Shown here: positions 42,783 to 50,013 of the stretch, piece by piece
Layout: every line of letters starts with the position of its first letter
Numbering within the stretch: position 1 is the first letter of the stretch
Source: an uncultured Lachnospiraceae bacterium
GTDB lineage: Bacteria > Bacillota > Clostridia > Lachnospirales > Lachnospiraceae
NCBI GenBank assembly: GCA_947174015.1
Contig: CAMWHJ010000019.1
Span: 1-50,013, forward strand
Direction: 5' to 3'
Length of the DNA stretch: 50,013 nt
The notes under the pieces: generated by a model
Database searches by the model: none
The model's input: the letters and a program-made list of their open reading frames with translations, nothing else
What the model was told of the DNA's origin: nothing
Program-made: the position numbers and the translations under genes

Positions 42783-45527
42783 ATGTTAAATTCCCAGATT
42801 AACATGTACAGCACAGATACAGGACATTTTTACAGCAATCATGAAAAATATTTGCATGATATCAACTGTAAATATCGCAGAGAACACAATTATATAAGAA
42901 ATAATCTTCCTGATTTAGAGAAACAATTTATAGAATGGGGATACTCTTTGGATGATATGAAATTGCTCAAGGCAGGCAAAATAGAAGAATTAAAGACAGA
43001 TATCTCCCCAAATCACATGGAAGTAATGCAAGTATATATGAAATGGAACCATCTGATGGAACATAAAAGAAAAAAAGCACAACAGTCAAAAGACAAATTG
43101 CTTACTCTCCTATCCAATAAGGTAACACAAAATGAATTGACCAATGGCAAAGACCATATTCGTTGTATTCGTGAATGCGATTTACACGATAACAATATAA
43201 TATCTGTCTTTGAATCCTCCCTGACCCGTTCCATAGGCATCAAAAGGGATGAAATGACAGATTCTCTATTGATTGTTCAGGTGTACTATTTTGATGTATT
43301 TAAAGATTTGTCCTTTTTTGGTTTTTTGTACAAAGGAGAAAAATATCGGTATTTTACATCATCTGCAGGTCAGATTCGCCAAAAGAAAGCCCTGTTTATC
43401 AAGGAATCTGTGTGGAAAGAAATAGAGAAAACAATTATGTGCGGGCTTACCATTGAAAAAATTAATGCCAAGGGCGGAAGTAATGTAAATAAACATCTTG
43501 CCTATATGGCACTGGCAAACTCTGCCACAGATGAATGGAAAAACTTTGATATTGACCGTTGTATTGTGATTGAAGATTTTGAAACGAATGTACATGGCAT
43601 CTTTGATTTTATTGATGAAACCGATTACTCCATCACACGGAAAAATGACATGGTGCCAATTACGCATACAGATGGTGCCGGTATGATGCTTCCATCTGTC
43701 ATGGACAAGAATACCATGTTCCGTGCTCCTTGGATCAAAGGATTGCTCGGGGTATTTGATTTTCGAAAATTAATTCAGGTCAATGATTATTCTCCTGTTA
43801 TTATGGATATTTATGGTCAGGAACATGATGTAATCGCAGAGGATATTCAGATTATTTTTACAAAGAGCCAATTTAAAATGCATAAATATTATGATTCTTG
43901 GGAGGAATACAAAAATTGTTTTAAAAAGTATCATTGTCAAGCCGGTCGTTGTAATACAGAAGAGGATAGAATCAAAAATGCAAAGATCAATTATCAAATG
44001 CTCCAAACCCTCACTGATATCACTGATGACGAAATTGATTTGCTTGTATCAAAATCTGTGGAAAGGATTACAAATATCTGTAATTCCGAAGAGACCATGA
44101 AAGAGATTTTAGGTATCACACCTTATAATACAAATATGTCGCCCTTTCAAAAGGCAGTAAAAATTTATCCTGCTTTACTCAATGACACCTACGCCAAGGA
44201 TGTGCTGCGAGAAGTGAAAAACAGCCTTATTAAAAAATATCGCAGTGGCAAATTGGAGATTAATGGCAAATATACATTTTTATTACCGGATTATTATGCC
44301 GCCTGTGAGTATTGGTTTGGACATATCAAAACCCCAAGCGGCTTATTGGCAGACGGAGAAGTTTTTTGCTGGCTGTATAAATCTTACGGTAAACTGGATT
44401 GCCTTAGAAGCCCCCATCTTTATAAGGAACATGCCGTTCGCCTTAATACTGCAAATAAAGCCTATGGAGACAGAGCCGAAAAAATCAGAGAATGGTTTAC
44501 TACAAATGCTTTATATACAAGTACATATGATTTAATCAGTAAAATTCTTCAGTTCGATGTGGATGGAGATAAGTCCCTTGTGGTGGCAGATCCGAATTTT
44601 ATCTCCATTGCAGAAAAAAATATGGCAGGCGTTGTTCCCCTTTATTACAATATGTGCAAAGCAGAGCCTATGGAATTAAACAACAAAAATATTTATTCCG
44701 GATTAAATGCTGCCTTTACCGGTGGAAATATTGGTGTATACAGCAATAATATTTCAAAAATCTGGAACAGTGAAGTGTTTCTCTGCGGAACAGAGGAAGA
44801 AAAACAGCATGCCATGGACTGCATAAAAAGATTGTGCTGCCAAAATAACTTTGTAATTGATTTCGCCAAGACATTGTATAAACCGGAATTTCCAAAAGAA
44901 ATTGAAAAGGAGATCAGGGAATTTACCAATCATAAGCTGCCGGCATTCTTTGAGTATGCAAAGGACAAAGAAAAATCGCAAGTGGAAAAAACCAATGGCA
45001 GCCTTGTAAATAAACTATTTGATCGCATACCAAATAAGCCCATCAATACTCGGGGATTAAAACTGGGAAAACCGGAATATCAGAAGCTGATGAACAATGC
45101 CAGCGTTGTATGTCCCAAAGAGGTATCTGATCTATATGATACCTTAAATAAAGAATACCGCTACAAAATCAATAGGAAAGATGAATATAAAGATAACCTC
45201 CAGTATGTAGCCGGCAGTATTCGCAATGAATTTTCGAAATTGAACTATTCTGAGGAAGTGATTTCTGATATGCTTGTTCATTATTTATATGGAAGTGAAA
45301 AACGTGCCAAGCAACTGTTGTGGTTTTGCTATGGACCATATATCGTGCATAATCTTGAACAGAATGTGACAACAAAGAAAACAAAATTGATTCAATGTGC
45401 TGACTGCAATGAATGGATAGAAGCTGCTATCAACAGCAAACGCAAAAGATGCGATTCCTGTCAGGCTTTGGAACGGAAGGAACATAATAAGAGAATGTAT
45501 CAAAGACGAAAGAGTCAACCAAGTTGA
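42783..45527 (+). CDS. YonO/QDE-1-like single-subunit RNA polymerase
   Basis: 914 residues. The catalytic signature of the two-barrel RNA polymerase superfamily is LQFDVDGDKSLVVAD, giving acids D592, D594 and D596. Upstream are a WIKGLLGVFDF block (K319) comparable to the conserved KG segment of eukaryotic RDR proteins and YonO, and a CLRSPHLYKE block (R542) in the place of their RNPCLHPGD. Downstream, GGNIGVYSNNIS matches the family's 'LGxIxN' region. A C-terminal zinc ribbon (C872, C875, C890, C893) with a basic tail may bind DNA. YonO of phage SPbeta is a DNA-dependent RNA polymerase; I infer the same here. ATG 42783 has GGAGG 9 bases upstream. Confidence 0.85.
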   Translation: MLNSQINMYSTDTGHFYSNHEKYLHDINCKYRREHNYIRNNLPDLEKQFIEWGYSLDDMKLLKAGKIEELKTDISPNHMEVMQVYMKWNHLMEHKRKKAQQSKDKLLTLLSNKVTQNELTNGKDHIRCIRECDLHDNNIISVFESSLTRSIGIKRDEMTDSLLIVQVYYFDVFKDLSFFGFLYKGEKYRYFTSSAGQIRQKKALFIKESVWKEIEKTIMCGLTIEKINAKGGSNVNKHLAYMALANSATDEWKNFDIDRCIVIEDFETNVHGIFDFIDETDYSITRKNDMVPITHTDGAGMMLPSVMDKNTMFRAPWIKGLLGVFDFRKLIQVNDYSPVIMDIYGQEHDVIAEDIQIIFTKSQFKMHKYYDSWEEYKNCFKKYHCQAGRCNTEEDRIKNAKINYQMLQTLTDITDDEIDLLVSKSVERITNICNSEETMKEILGITPYNTNMSPFQKAVKIYPALLNDTYAKDVLREVKNSLIKKYRSGKLEINGKYTFLLPDYYAACEYWFGHIKTPSGLLADGEVFCWLYKSYGKLDCLRSPHLYKEHAVRLNTANKAYGDRAEKIREWFTTNALYTSTYDLISKILQFDVDGDKSLVVADPNFISIAEKNMAGVVPLYYNMCKAEPMELNNKNIYSGLNAAFTGGNIGVYSNNISKIWNSEVFLCGTEEEKQHAMDCIKRLCCQNNFVIDFAKTLYKPEFPKEIEKEIREFTNHKLPAFFEYAKDKEKSQVEKTNGSLVNKLFDRIPNKPINTRGLKLGKPEYQKLMNNASVVCPKEVSDLYDTLNKEYRYKINRKDEYKDNLQYVAGSIRNEFSKLNYSEEVISDMLVHYLYGSEKRAKQLLWFCYGPYIVHNLEQNVTTKKTKLIQCADCNEWIEAAINSKRKRCDSCQALERKEHNKRMYQRRKSQPS

Positions 45528-45540
45528 TGCCGTTGTAAAT

Positions 45541-45603
45541 AAGCCATTGATAATGGATGATTTCAAAATCTTATATAGAAAATAATCCACTGTCAATGGG
45601 CTT
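45541..45603 (+). repeat. Imperfect hairpin after the polymerase gene
   Basis: AAGCCATTGA (45541-45550) pairs with TCAATGGGCTT (45593-45603) with one bulge, with inner TGGAT/ATCCA arms. It is followed by TCATTTGTTTC, a weak T tract. It may be an attenuator between the polymerase and downstream genes. The rest of 45528-45698 shows no gene. Confidence 0.45.
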
Positions 45604-45698
45604 TCATTTGTTTCAATATGGAAAAGCATGTTGCATGTACCAGTTCAAGTATCTCAACTGTTACAGTTATATGCATTCCAATGGTCAGGAGGGATTAT

Positions 45699-45998
45699 TT
45701 GATCGTCACCCAAGAGGAACTAATAAAAGAAATTGCGAAAAAGGAGGATATGGATTTTACAACCATTCGAAAAATATTTAAATCGGCAGAACATGTGATT
45801 TTTGATTACCTCTCTTCTACCACCCCCACAGAAAATATCACTGTCAAATTATTGGATGGGCTTAGTCTGGAATGCAGCTATATTCCAGAAAAAGAAATCC
45901 ATACTTATGACCATATTATCTGTAAACCCAGAATTTGGACAAAACCAAAAATCACCAGATATTATAACAAAAAATTAAATAAGCATTTTGAGAACTAA
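45699..45998 (+). CDS. HU-like DNA-binding protein
   Basis: 99 residues from a TTG start 6 bases after AGGAGGG; translation begins M(L)IVTQEELIKEIAKKE. The helix-loop-helix then beta pattern (DFTTIRKIFKSAEHVIFDYL, then NITVKLLDGLSLEC and a basic end KPKITRYYNKKLNKHF) is that of HU/IHF-type proteins, with a divergent arm. Frequent in phage structural and early regions as DNA-binding or structural adaptors. It could act in DNA packaging or transcription. Upstream in-frame ATGs exist but lack a ribosome site. Confidence 0.6.
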   Translation: MIVTQEELIKEIAKKEDMDFTTIRKIFKSAEHVIFDYLSSTTPTENITVKLLDGLSLECSYIPEKEIHTYDHIICKPRIWTKPKITRYYNKKLNKHFEN

Positions 45999-46014
45999 CG
46001 AAGGTGCAGACGCA

Positions 46015-46830
46015 ATGAATATGAAATTTAGTAAATCCACTTTGATGAGTGGCAATGATTACCCACTGACATCTTCCATCACATTACATCATCCAACCAT
46101 CCGAGAAATGCTGAACATCAATCAGGGACATGACAGCGAACAAATCTATTGGAACTATATCCATTTGCTTTTAAGCGATCCCTATGCAAATATGGTGTTT
46201 CTTGATGACATCGGAAAAAACTTTATGGAAACCTCTCCCTTTGAGGTGTTTCTTCTGCAATGGGACAATCTGTACCAAAATTACATGGAGCATAAAGCTT
46301 TCTATGATAAAATGGCTTTTCATCCATTTTCTTCCATCACATCTGCTTTACAATTCTTCATTGCAGAAGACCATGACTTTGTAAAATCACAATATGAAGA
46401 TGGTTCCTTTTGCCTGGTGGACAGAAACAATGCCAGTTGTCAAATAAACCAGGAAATATATGAGTATATTTACCAATGGGTAAAATCCATTCACAAGATT
46501 GATTATTCGGGAAGGATTCAACCCCAAGATGAAAATGCCCGGCGGATTCTCATTGAAGATACTCGCAGTGAAATAAAAAAGCAAAGCAGAAAAAAGGAAA
46601 AAAACAATGATGATGTAAATTATATTGGAAGTCTGATGTCAGCAGTTTCTTTTGGCGGAAATGGTGTCATCACACCATTTCATCTGAATGACTGCAAAAT
46701 GTATTGGTTGTTTGAAGCATTCAGCATTGAAAACAAAAAATCAAATGCTTCACACATTTTAGACGGTTTATATCATGGAACATTAAGTTCTAAGGATATC
46801 GACAAAAAGGAACTGGACTGGACAAAATAA
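46015..46830 (+). CDS. Probable phage tail assembly chaperone
   Basis: 271 residues. The N-terminal half has the pattern of tail chaperones found beside tail tube genes: LHHPTIREMLNI near 25, a Tyr-Ile-rich 'IYWNYIHLLLSDPYANMVFLDDIG', then 'SPFEVFLLQWDNL'. The C-terminal half is charged and Ser/Lys-rich with EIKKQSRKKEKNND, then SAVSFGGNGVI. It directly precedes the tube-like gene by 36 bases. The chaperone call rests on motif style and location, not a firm hit. ATG 46015 follows AAGGTGCAGACGCA. Confidence 0.55.
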   Translation: MNMKFSKSTLMSGNDYPLTSSITLHHPTIREMLNINQGHDSEQIYWNYIHLLLSDPYANMVFLDDIGKNFMETSPFEVFLLQWDNLYQNYMEHKAFYDKMAFHPFSSITSALQFFIAEDHDFVKSQYEDGSFCLVDRNNASCQINQEIYEYIYQWVKSIHKIDYSGRIQPQDENARRILIEDTRSEIKKQSRKKEKNNDDVNYIGSLMSAVSFGGNGVITPFHLNDCKMYWLFEAFSIENKKSNASHILDGLYHGTLSSKDIDKKELDWTK

Positions 46831-46866
46831 TTTTAATTTAAAAACAATTTTAAGGAGGACTACATA

Positions 46867-47670
46867 ATGAAATATGCATTTAAAAAGGTAAGAAGAATTA
46901 TTCTCAATGATTTACAGACAAAGAAACATAAGGTTACTTTAAACGATCTGAAAAGTTTCGCCATCAAGGGTTCGCAGGAAACCGTTTATGCAGAGGGTAC
47001 CGACGGCACAAAGCTTGCTGCCTTTGACATTAACAAAGTGGCCAGCATAGAGGCCAGCAATGGTTCCGTTGATGAAGGCTATATTGCCTTACAGACCGGT
47101 ACTGATGTGGTAAAAGTAACCAATGGCTCTTCCATCCTTATCAGAGAAGAGTTTGAGATCAAAAAGGGCGATACCAAAGTAACTCTGTCTTATAAAGCAG
47201 CCGGAACAGAGGGCAGTGAAATTAAATTCATTTACAAAGCCGACTCCAACGGTATGCCTAAGGAAGACTACGCACAGAAATCCGCAGTGTCTGCCACAGA
47301 ATTTACTTATACCCCTGACAGCAAAGAAATCACTTTGCCCACAGATGCATTCTCTGAAGGTGATATGGTAATTGTTGACTACTACCCTACTTTCTCTGAA
47401 TACGAGGAAATTTCCAATGAAGCAAATAAGTTCAGCTTATCCTGCGAAGTCATTATCGATGCATGGTTCACCGATTTGTCCACAGATGCGGATGTACCTT
47501 TACAGTTATATCTTCCAAAGGGTAAGGTTTCCGGTGAAATTGATTTGACTGCCGGAGATCAGGCTGCTGTACAGAATATCACCATCGAATCCATGACAAG
47601 ATCCTGCTGTGGCACCAGCAAGAATTTATGGACTCTCAGAAGATACGATATGTCTGATATCGTTGATTAA
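46867..47670 (+). CDS. Probable phage major tail tube protein
   Basis: 267 residues, beta-rich, soluble. The N-terminus FKKVRRIILNDLQTKKHKV and the 'SFAIKGSQETVYAEGTDGTKLAAFDINK' stretch (in part) match tail tube-like structural proteins of Clostridia phages, in which a tyrosine-alanine-glycine motif is followed by a 'lignFD' strand. It closes with a domain ending MTRSCCGTSKNLWTLRRYD. A strong ribosome site (AAGGAGGACTACATA) and a terminator right after the gene (47742-47782) suit a highly expressed structural protein. Confidence 0.7.
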   Translation: MKYAFKKVRRIILNDLQTKKHKVTLNDLKSFAIKGSQETVYAEGTDGTKLAAFDINKVASIEASNGSVDEGYIALQTGTDVVKVTNGSSILIREEFEIKKGDTKVTLSYKAAGTEGSEIKFIYKADSNGMPKEDYAQKSAVSATEFTYTPDSKEITLPTDAFSEGDMVIVDYYPTFSEYEEISNEANKFSLSCEVIIDAWFTDLSTDADVPLQLYLPKGKVSGEIDLTAGDQAAVQNITIESMTRSCCGTSKNLWTLRRYDMSDIVD

Positions 47671-47741
47671 TGAAAAAAATAAGTATGAAGATACTGGATA
47701 GTTACAAAAAACAATTATAAAGATTAGCGTATTGATTTATG

Positions 47742-47787
47742 AAAAAGGGAACATACACTAATGATTGTTATGTTCCCTTTTTTTTAC
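47742..47787 (+). terminator. Intrinsic terminator after the tail tube gene
   Basis: AAAAAGGGAACATA (47742-47755) and TATGTTCCCTTTTT (47769-47782), followed by further T residues to 47785. Downstream island genes would need read-through or a new promoter. Confidence 0.88.
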
Positions 47788-47805
47788 GTTAGTGAGGTAC
47801 CATAT

Positions 47806-48006
47806 ATGAAGAAAGAGATGATTGTAATAGACAACCGTTCTGACGAAATTAAGATAGTAAATCAAAGACAGGCTTTTCTGTATATTCGCAATGGGTTACA
47901 GCCCCTGCGAATGGAATGCGGATATCATGACAAATTAGTATATGTTTTCTCCCGCTCAGAAAGTGAACCTCTCTTTGAAAAATGGAGAAATCATGAACTT
48001 GATTAG
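47806..48006 (+). CDS. Small phage-like protein (DUF5659-like)
   Basis: 66 residues, MKKEMIVIDNRSDEIKIVNQ then RQAFLYIRNGLQPLRMECGY and DKLVYVFSRSESEPLFEKW. The pattern 'QAFLYIRNG...LVYVFSRSES..LFEKW' recalls small DUF5659-type phage proteins. ATG 47806 follows GTGAGG. The upstream ATG at 47761 lies inside the terminator. Function unknown. Confidence 0.6.
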   Translation: MKKEMIVIDNRSDEIKIVNQRQAFLYIRNGLQPLRMECGYHDKLVYVFSRSESEPLFEKWRNHELD

Positions 48007-48041
48007 ACATTGAAGCATAAAGGAAAGGATTTGATATACAT

Positions 48042-48434
48042 ATGAATGATATTTTGCAAAATATTGATTGGATGACGTTATTTGCTGCCCTTTGGACTGC
48101 TGTGTTCATACCAACGGGCAAACAAATTTACGAATGGCTAAAGGCTAAGAAATTAGACAGATATGCCTCTATTTTATATGAAGAGGTAACAAAAGTTGTA
48201 AAATCCCTATATGAAACCTCCGTAAAAGATCTGAAAGGAACAGAATACTGGACGGAAGAAACGAAAAAAGAAGTCAAAGAACTGGCTAAAATCAAGGTAC
48301 TTCAGGCGTTAAGCACTTCTGCTTATCAAATGCTGAAAGAATCCAATGGTGATTTTGAGGAATATCTTGATTCTTTGATTGGTACTGCTTTGTATGATGT
48401 AAAGCATACTTCAAACACACACATATCCACTTAG
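48042..48434 (+). CDS. LLH-family phage holin
   Basis: 130 residues with one N-terminal hydrophobic helix (MTLFAALWTAVFIPTGKQIY, residues about 11-30) followed by a long amphipathic helical domain (RYASILYEEVTKVVKSLYE). The layout and the YASI..EEVTKVVKSLYET segment fit the LLH holin family, which makes membrane lesions for endolysin release. Located 126 bases before the amidase gene, the usual holin-endolysin pair. Confidence 0.75.
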   Translation: MNDILQNIDWMTLFAALWTAVFIPTGKQIYEWLKAKKLDRYASILYEEVTKVVKSLYETSVKDLKGTEYWTEETKKEVKELAKIKVLQALSTSAYQMLKESNGDFEEYLDSLIGTALYDVKHTSNTHIST

Positions 48435-48455
48435 TTTACTGACCATCAAAACAAC

Positions 48456-48482
48456 ATCCCGCTGCAAGCTACGGGATATTTT
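48456..48482 (+). terminator. Weak hairpin after the holin gene
   Basis: ATCCCG (48456-48461) and CGGGAT (48472-48477) with a 10-base loop, followed by ATTTT. Possible attenuator. Confidence 0.4.
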
Positions 48483-48560
48483 AACCCTTACAGCAAATGC
48501 CAAAGTCGTCTTAACCTTGGTGTATTGCTTATGGGAAGAAAGAAAGGAGGAGAAGAAAAT

Positions 48561-49304
48561 ATGTCCTACACATTGTACAAAAATATTACTGTCATAAATC
48601 GCACCGTAATAAACAACAAACAAAACAAATATATTGTAATTCATTATACCGGAAATACAACAGACACTGCAAAAGCAAACAGTGAATATTTTAAATCCGT
48701 CAACCGAAGTGCTTCTGCCCACTATTTTGTGGATGAAACCTCTGTCTATCAGGTGGTGGAAGAAAAGGATGCCGCATGGTCTGTGGGAAAAAATTATGGA
48801 AAAAACAATTTATTCCACACTGTGAAAAATTCCAACTCCATTAATATCGAAATGTGCTCCACTCAGGGAAAAATTTCAGATGCCACATTTCAAAATACCA
48901 TTGAACTTACAAGATCCTTGATGAAGAAGTACAATATTCCTGCGGCTAATGTCTATCGACACTATGATGTATGTTCAAAACAATGTCCCGGATGGATTGG
49001 ATGGATTGGGGGAAATACAAGTCTGTGGAATAAATTTAAGGAAAACATTTCTGCTGTGGACGTCCCTTCCACTGTTTCACAAGCTGATGTTCCCACATCA
49101 GCCCACACGGATGGCACATTTAAGGTAAAGGTAATTGTCGATGCATTAAATATTCGTAAGGGAGCCGGCATTGGTTCTCAAATCAACGGATGCATACGGG
49201 ACAAGGGTACCTATACAATTACAGAGACCTGCGGCAGTTGGGGAAAATTGAAAAGCGGTGCCGGCTGGATTAATATTTCATCGTCATATGTAAAACGCAT
49301 ATAA
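48561..49304 (+). CDS. N-acetylmuramoyl-L-alanine amidase with SH3 domain (endolysin)
   Basis: 247 residues, no signal peptide. Amidase_2 domain: IVIHYTGNTTDTA (zinc His), SAHYFVDETSVYQVVEE, NSINIEMC, and RHYDVCSKQCPGW (His and Cys ligands), residues about 20-150. After a Pro/Ser linker, a bacterial SH3 domain (VDALNIRKGAGIGSQINGCI) binds the wall. It cuts the bond between muramic acid and L-Ala. ATG 48561 follows AAAGGAGGAGAAGAAAAT. Partner of the preceding holin. Confidence 0.92.
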   Translation: MSYTLYKNITVINRTVINNKQNKYIVIHYTGNTTDTAKANSEYFKSVNRSASAHYFVDETSVYQVVEEKDAAWSVGKNYGKNNLFHTVKNSNSINIEMCSTQGKISDATFQNTIELTRSLMKKYNIPAANVYRHYDVCSKQCPGWIGWIGGNTSLWNKFKENISAVDVPSTVSQADVPTSAHTDGTFKVKVIVDALNIRKGAGIGSQINGCIRDKGTYTITETCGSWGKLKSGAGWINISSSYVKRI

Positions 49305-49320
49305 AAGGAGTGCTCTATGA

Positions 49321-49845
49321 ATGGAAACAATAACAAAACTATTTGAACTTGATTTGATTTCTGTTATAACAGGACTCTTCCTCATAATATCAGCCACTGT
49401 GTCAACCATAACTCTCCTTGGAAAGTTCTCTGAAATGGTGGGAAAGCCTTTTAAATGGGTAAAAAATCAGAATAAGGATCATGAACTGCTTATGGGTGTC
49501 ATAAACAGTGTGGGAGAATTATCGGCAAAGCAGCAAAGAGATAGGGAGGAATCCACCCATCATGACAATCGGCTCAAAAACGATCTGCAAATTGTTTCGG
49601 AGAAACTCGATGCGTTGAGCAGCCAGCTCACCGCTATGCAGCATAAAACGGACGAAACCGAAATGGCAAAATTAAAAGATTCCATTGTGACATATTACAG
49701 AAAGTACAAAGATTCCTGTGAATGGAGCCAGTTGGAGTCAGATGCCTTTTGGGATTTGTTTGCACGATATGAGGCACATGGCGGCAATGGGTATATACAT
49801 AATATTGTGGAGCCTGTTATGAGGGAAATAACTATTGTGGATTAA
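49321..49845 (+). CDS. Membrane-anchored coiled-coil phage protein
   Basis: 174 residues. One N-terminal transmembrane helix (ISVITGLFLIISATVSTITLL, in part: VITGLFLIISATVSTI), then a long charged coiled coil (KNDLQIVSEKLDALSSQLTAMQ) and a C-terminal acidic helical region (WSQLESDAFWDLFARYEAHG). Proteins of this shape lie beside endolysin genes in Gram-positive phages as accessory lysis or spanin-like proteins; the role is inferred. ATG follows AAAAGGAG. It lies 16 bases after the amidase gene. Confidence 0.65.
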   Translation: METITKLFELDLISVITGLFLIISATVSTITLLGKFSEMVGKPFKWVKNQNKDHELLMGVINSVGELSAKQQRDREESTHHDNRLKNDLQIVSEKLDALSSQLTAMQHKTDETEMAKLKDSIVTYYRKYKDSCEWSQLESDAFWDLFARYEAHGGNGYIHNIVEPVMREITIVD

Positions 49846-49901
49846 ATGAAATATGCAGATTTTATATTTGAATTTTTGTATGCAAAAAGGAGGCATGTAT
49901 T

Positions 49902-50013
49902 TTGAGTAAAAATTATAAACTGCTGCTTCAGGCAGCATTAAACAAAGCAAAATCTATCGCCAATATTAAGGCAGATATCAAATATCTGGAATCCAGATTA
50001 CCAAAAATTAAGA
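49902..50013 (+). CDS. Start of a tail-structural gene (tape-measure-like), truncated by window end
   Basis: A TTG start at 49902 follows AAGGAGG by 8 bases. The visible 37 codons read M(L)SKNYKLLLQAALNKAKSI then ANIKADIKYLESRLPKIK, a basic helical opening typical of large phage tail proteins that continue with repeats of an ADIxxLExxLPKLK pattern. I take it as a tape-measure or baseplate-related protein, with low certainty. Open reading frame continues to the last base. Confidence 0.55.
   Translation, partial: MSKNYKLLLQAALNKAKSIANIKADIKYLESRLPKIK

Noticed and set aside
45557-45781. 74-codon plus-strand frame before the HU-like gene
   Set aside because: It overlaps the HU-like gene in another frame, lacks a ribosome site and has a composition unlike a protein.
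42536-49845. Phage integrase, repressor, terminase, portal or capsid in the island
   Set aside because: None of the visible proteins shows these motifs; they may lie beyond the right edge.
1-50013. CRISPR array or tRNA genes
   Set aside because: No regularly spaced direct repeats and no tRNA T-arm outside the tmRNA were found by reading both strands.

Overview
The window looks like the chromosome of a low-GC, Gram-positive Clostridia bacterium, most likely Lachnospiraceae. Reasons: sigma-A promoters with near-consensus boxes, AGGAGG ribosome binding sites, an A-type RNase P RNA, the dnaG-rpoD-trmK-nif3 order, and a bioB preceded by a BirA-type operator. I infer the family from gene content and style; no rRNA is present to prove it.

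Positions 1 to about 39,370 are housekeeping backbone, mostly on the minus strand. In order they hold: a zinc-finger gene with polA, coaE, a long FtsA-like gene and a WalJ-like hydrolase; the trans-translation and RNA-decay genes (ssrA tmRNA, smpB, rnr, secG) around an orphan response regulator; greA and a HAD phosphatase; a GT-C-like membrane protein with scpB, scpA and a metallophosphoesterase; a DD-carboxypeptidase; rpsU; a tyrS / 49-residue membrane protein / alaS operon; thrH; a lipoprotein, DUF4272 and nucleotidyltransferase cluster; bioB; rnpB; a uridine-kinase-like gene; the macromolecular synthesis operon; and two COG0523 metal GTPases, one with a large His/Cys-rich linker. Several intergenic gaps carry short inverted-repeat elements with conserved ends (GTAACTATTCAGTA type) and exchangeable hairpin cores.

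Positions from about 39,400 to the right edge are a phage-derived island cut off by the window end. It is organised around a divergent control region (42,223-42,535) with two LexA/DinR-type boxes. One box lies inside a perfect consensus promoter (TTGACA-17-TATAAT) that drives, leftwards, a small sigma-70-like factor, a DUF262/ParB-like protein and a DUF6273 protein with a Cys/Tyr-rich tail. Rightwards are a small ORF, a 914-residue protein with the DxDGD motif of the QDE-1/YonO single-chain RNA polymerase superfamily, an HU-like protein, a probable tail chaperone, a probable tail tube protein, an LLH-type holin, an N-acetylmuramoyl-L-alanine amidase, a membrane coiled-coil protein and the start of a tail-structural gene. 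No integrase, terminase, portal or capsid gene is visible, so it may be a prophage or a tailocin-like particle.

The most interesting system is this SOS-controlled island that carries both its own sigma-like factor, which would redirect host RNA polymerase, and its own single-subunit double-psi beta-barrel RNA polymerase, placed just ahead of tail and lysis genes. My working model is DNA damage, then LexA release, then sigma and polymerase synthesis, then particle production and lysis.
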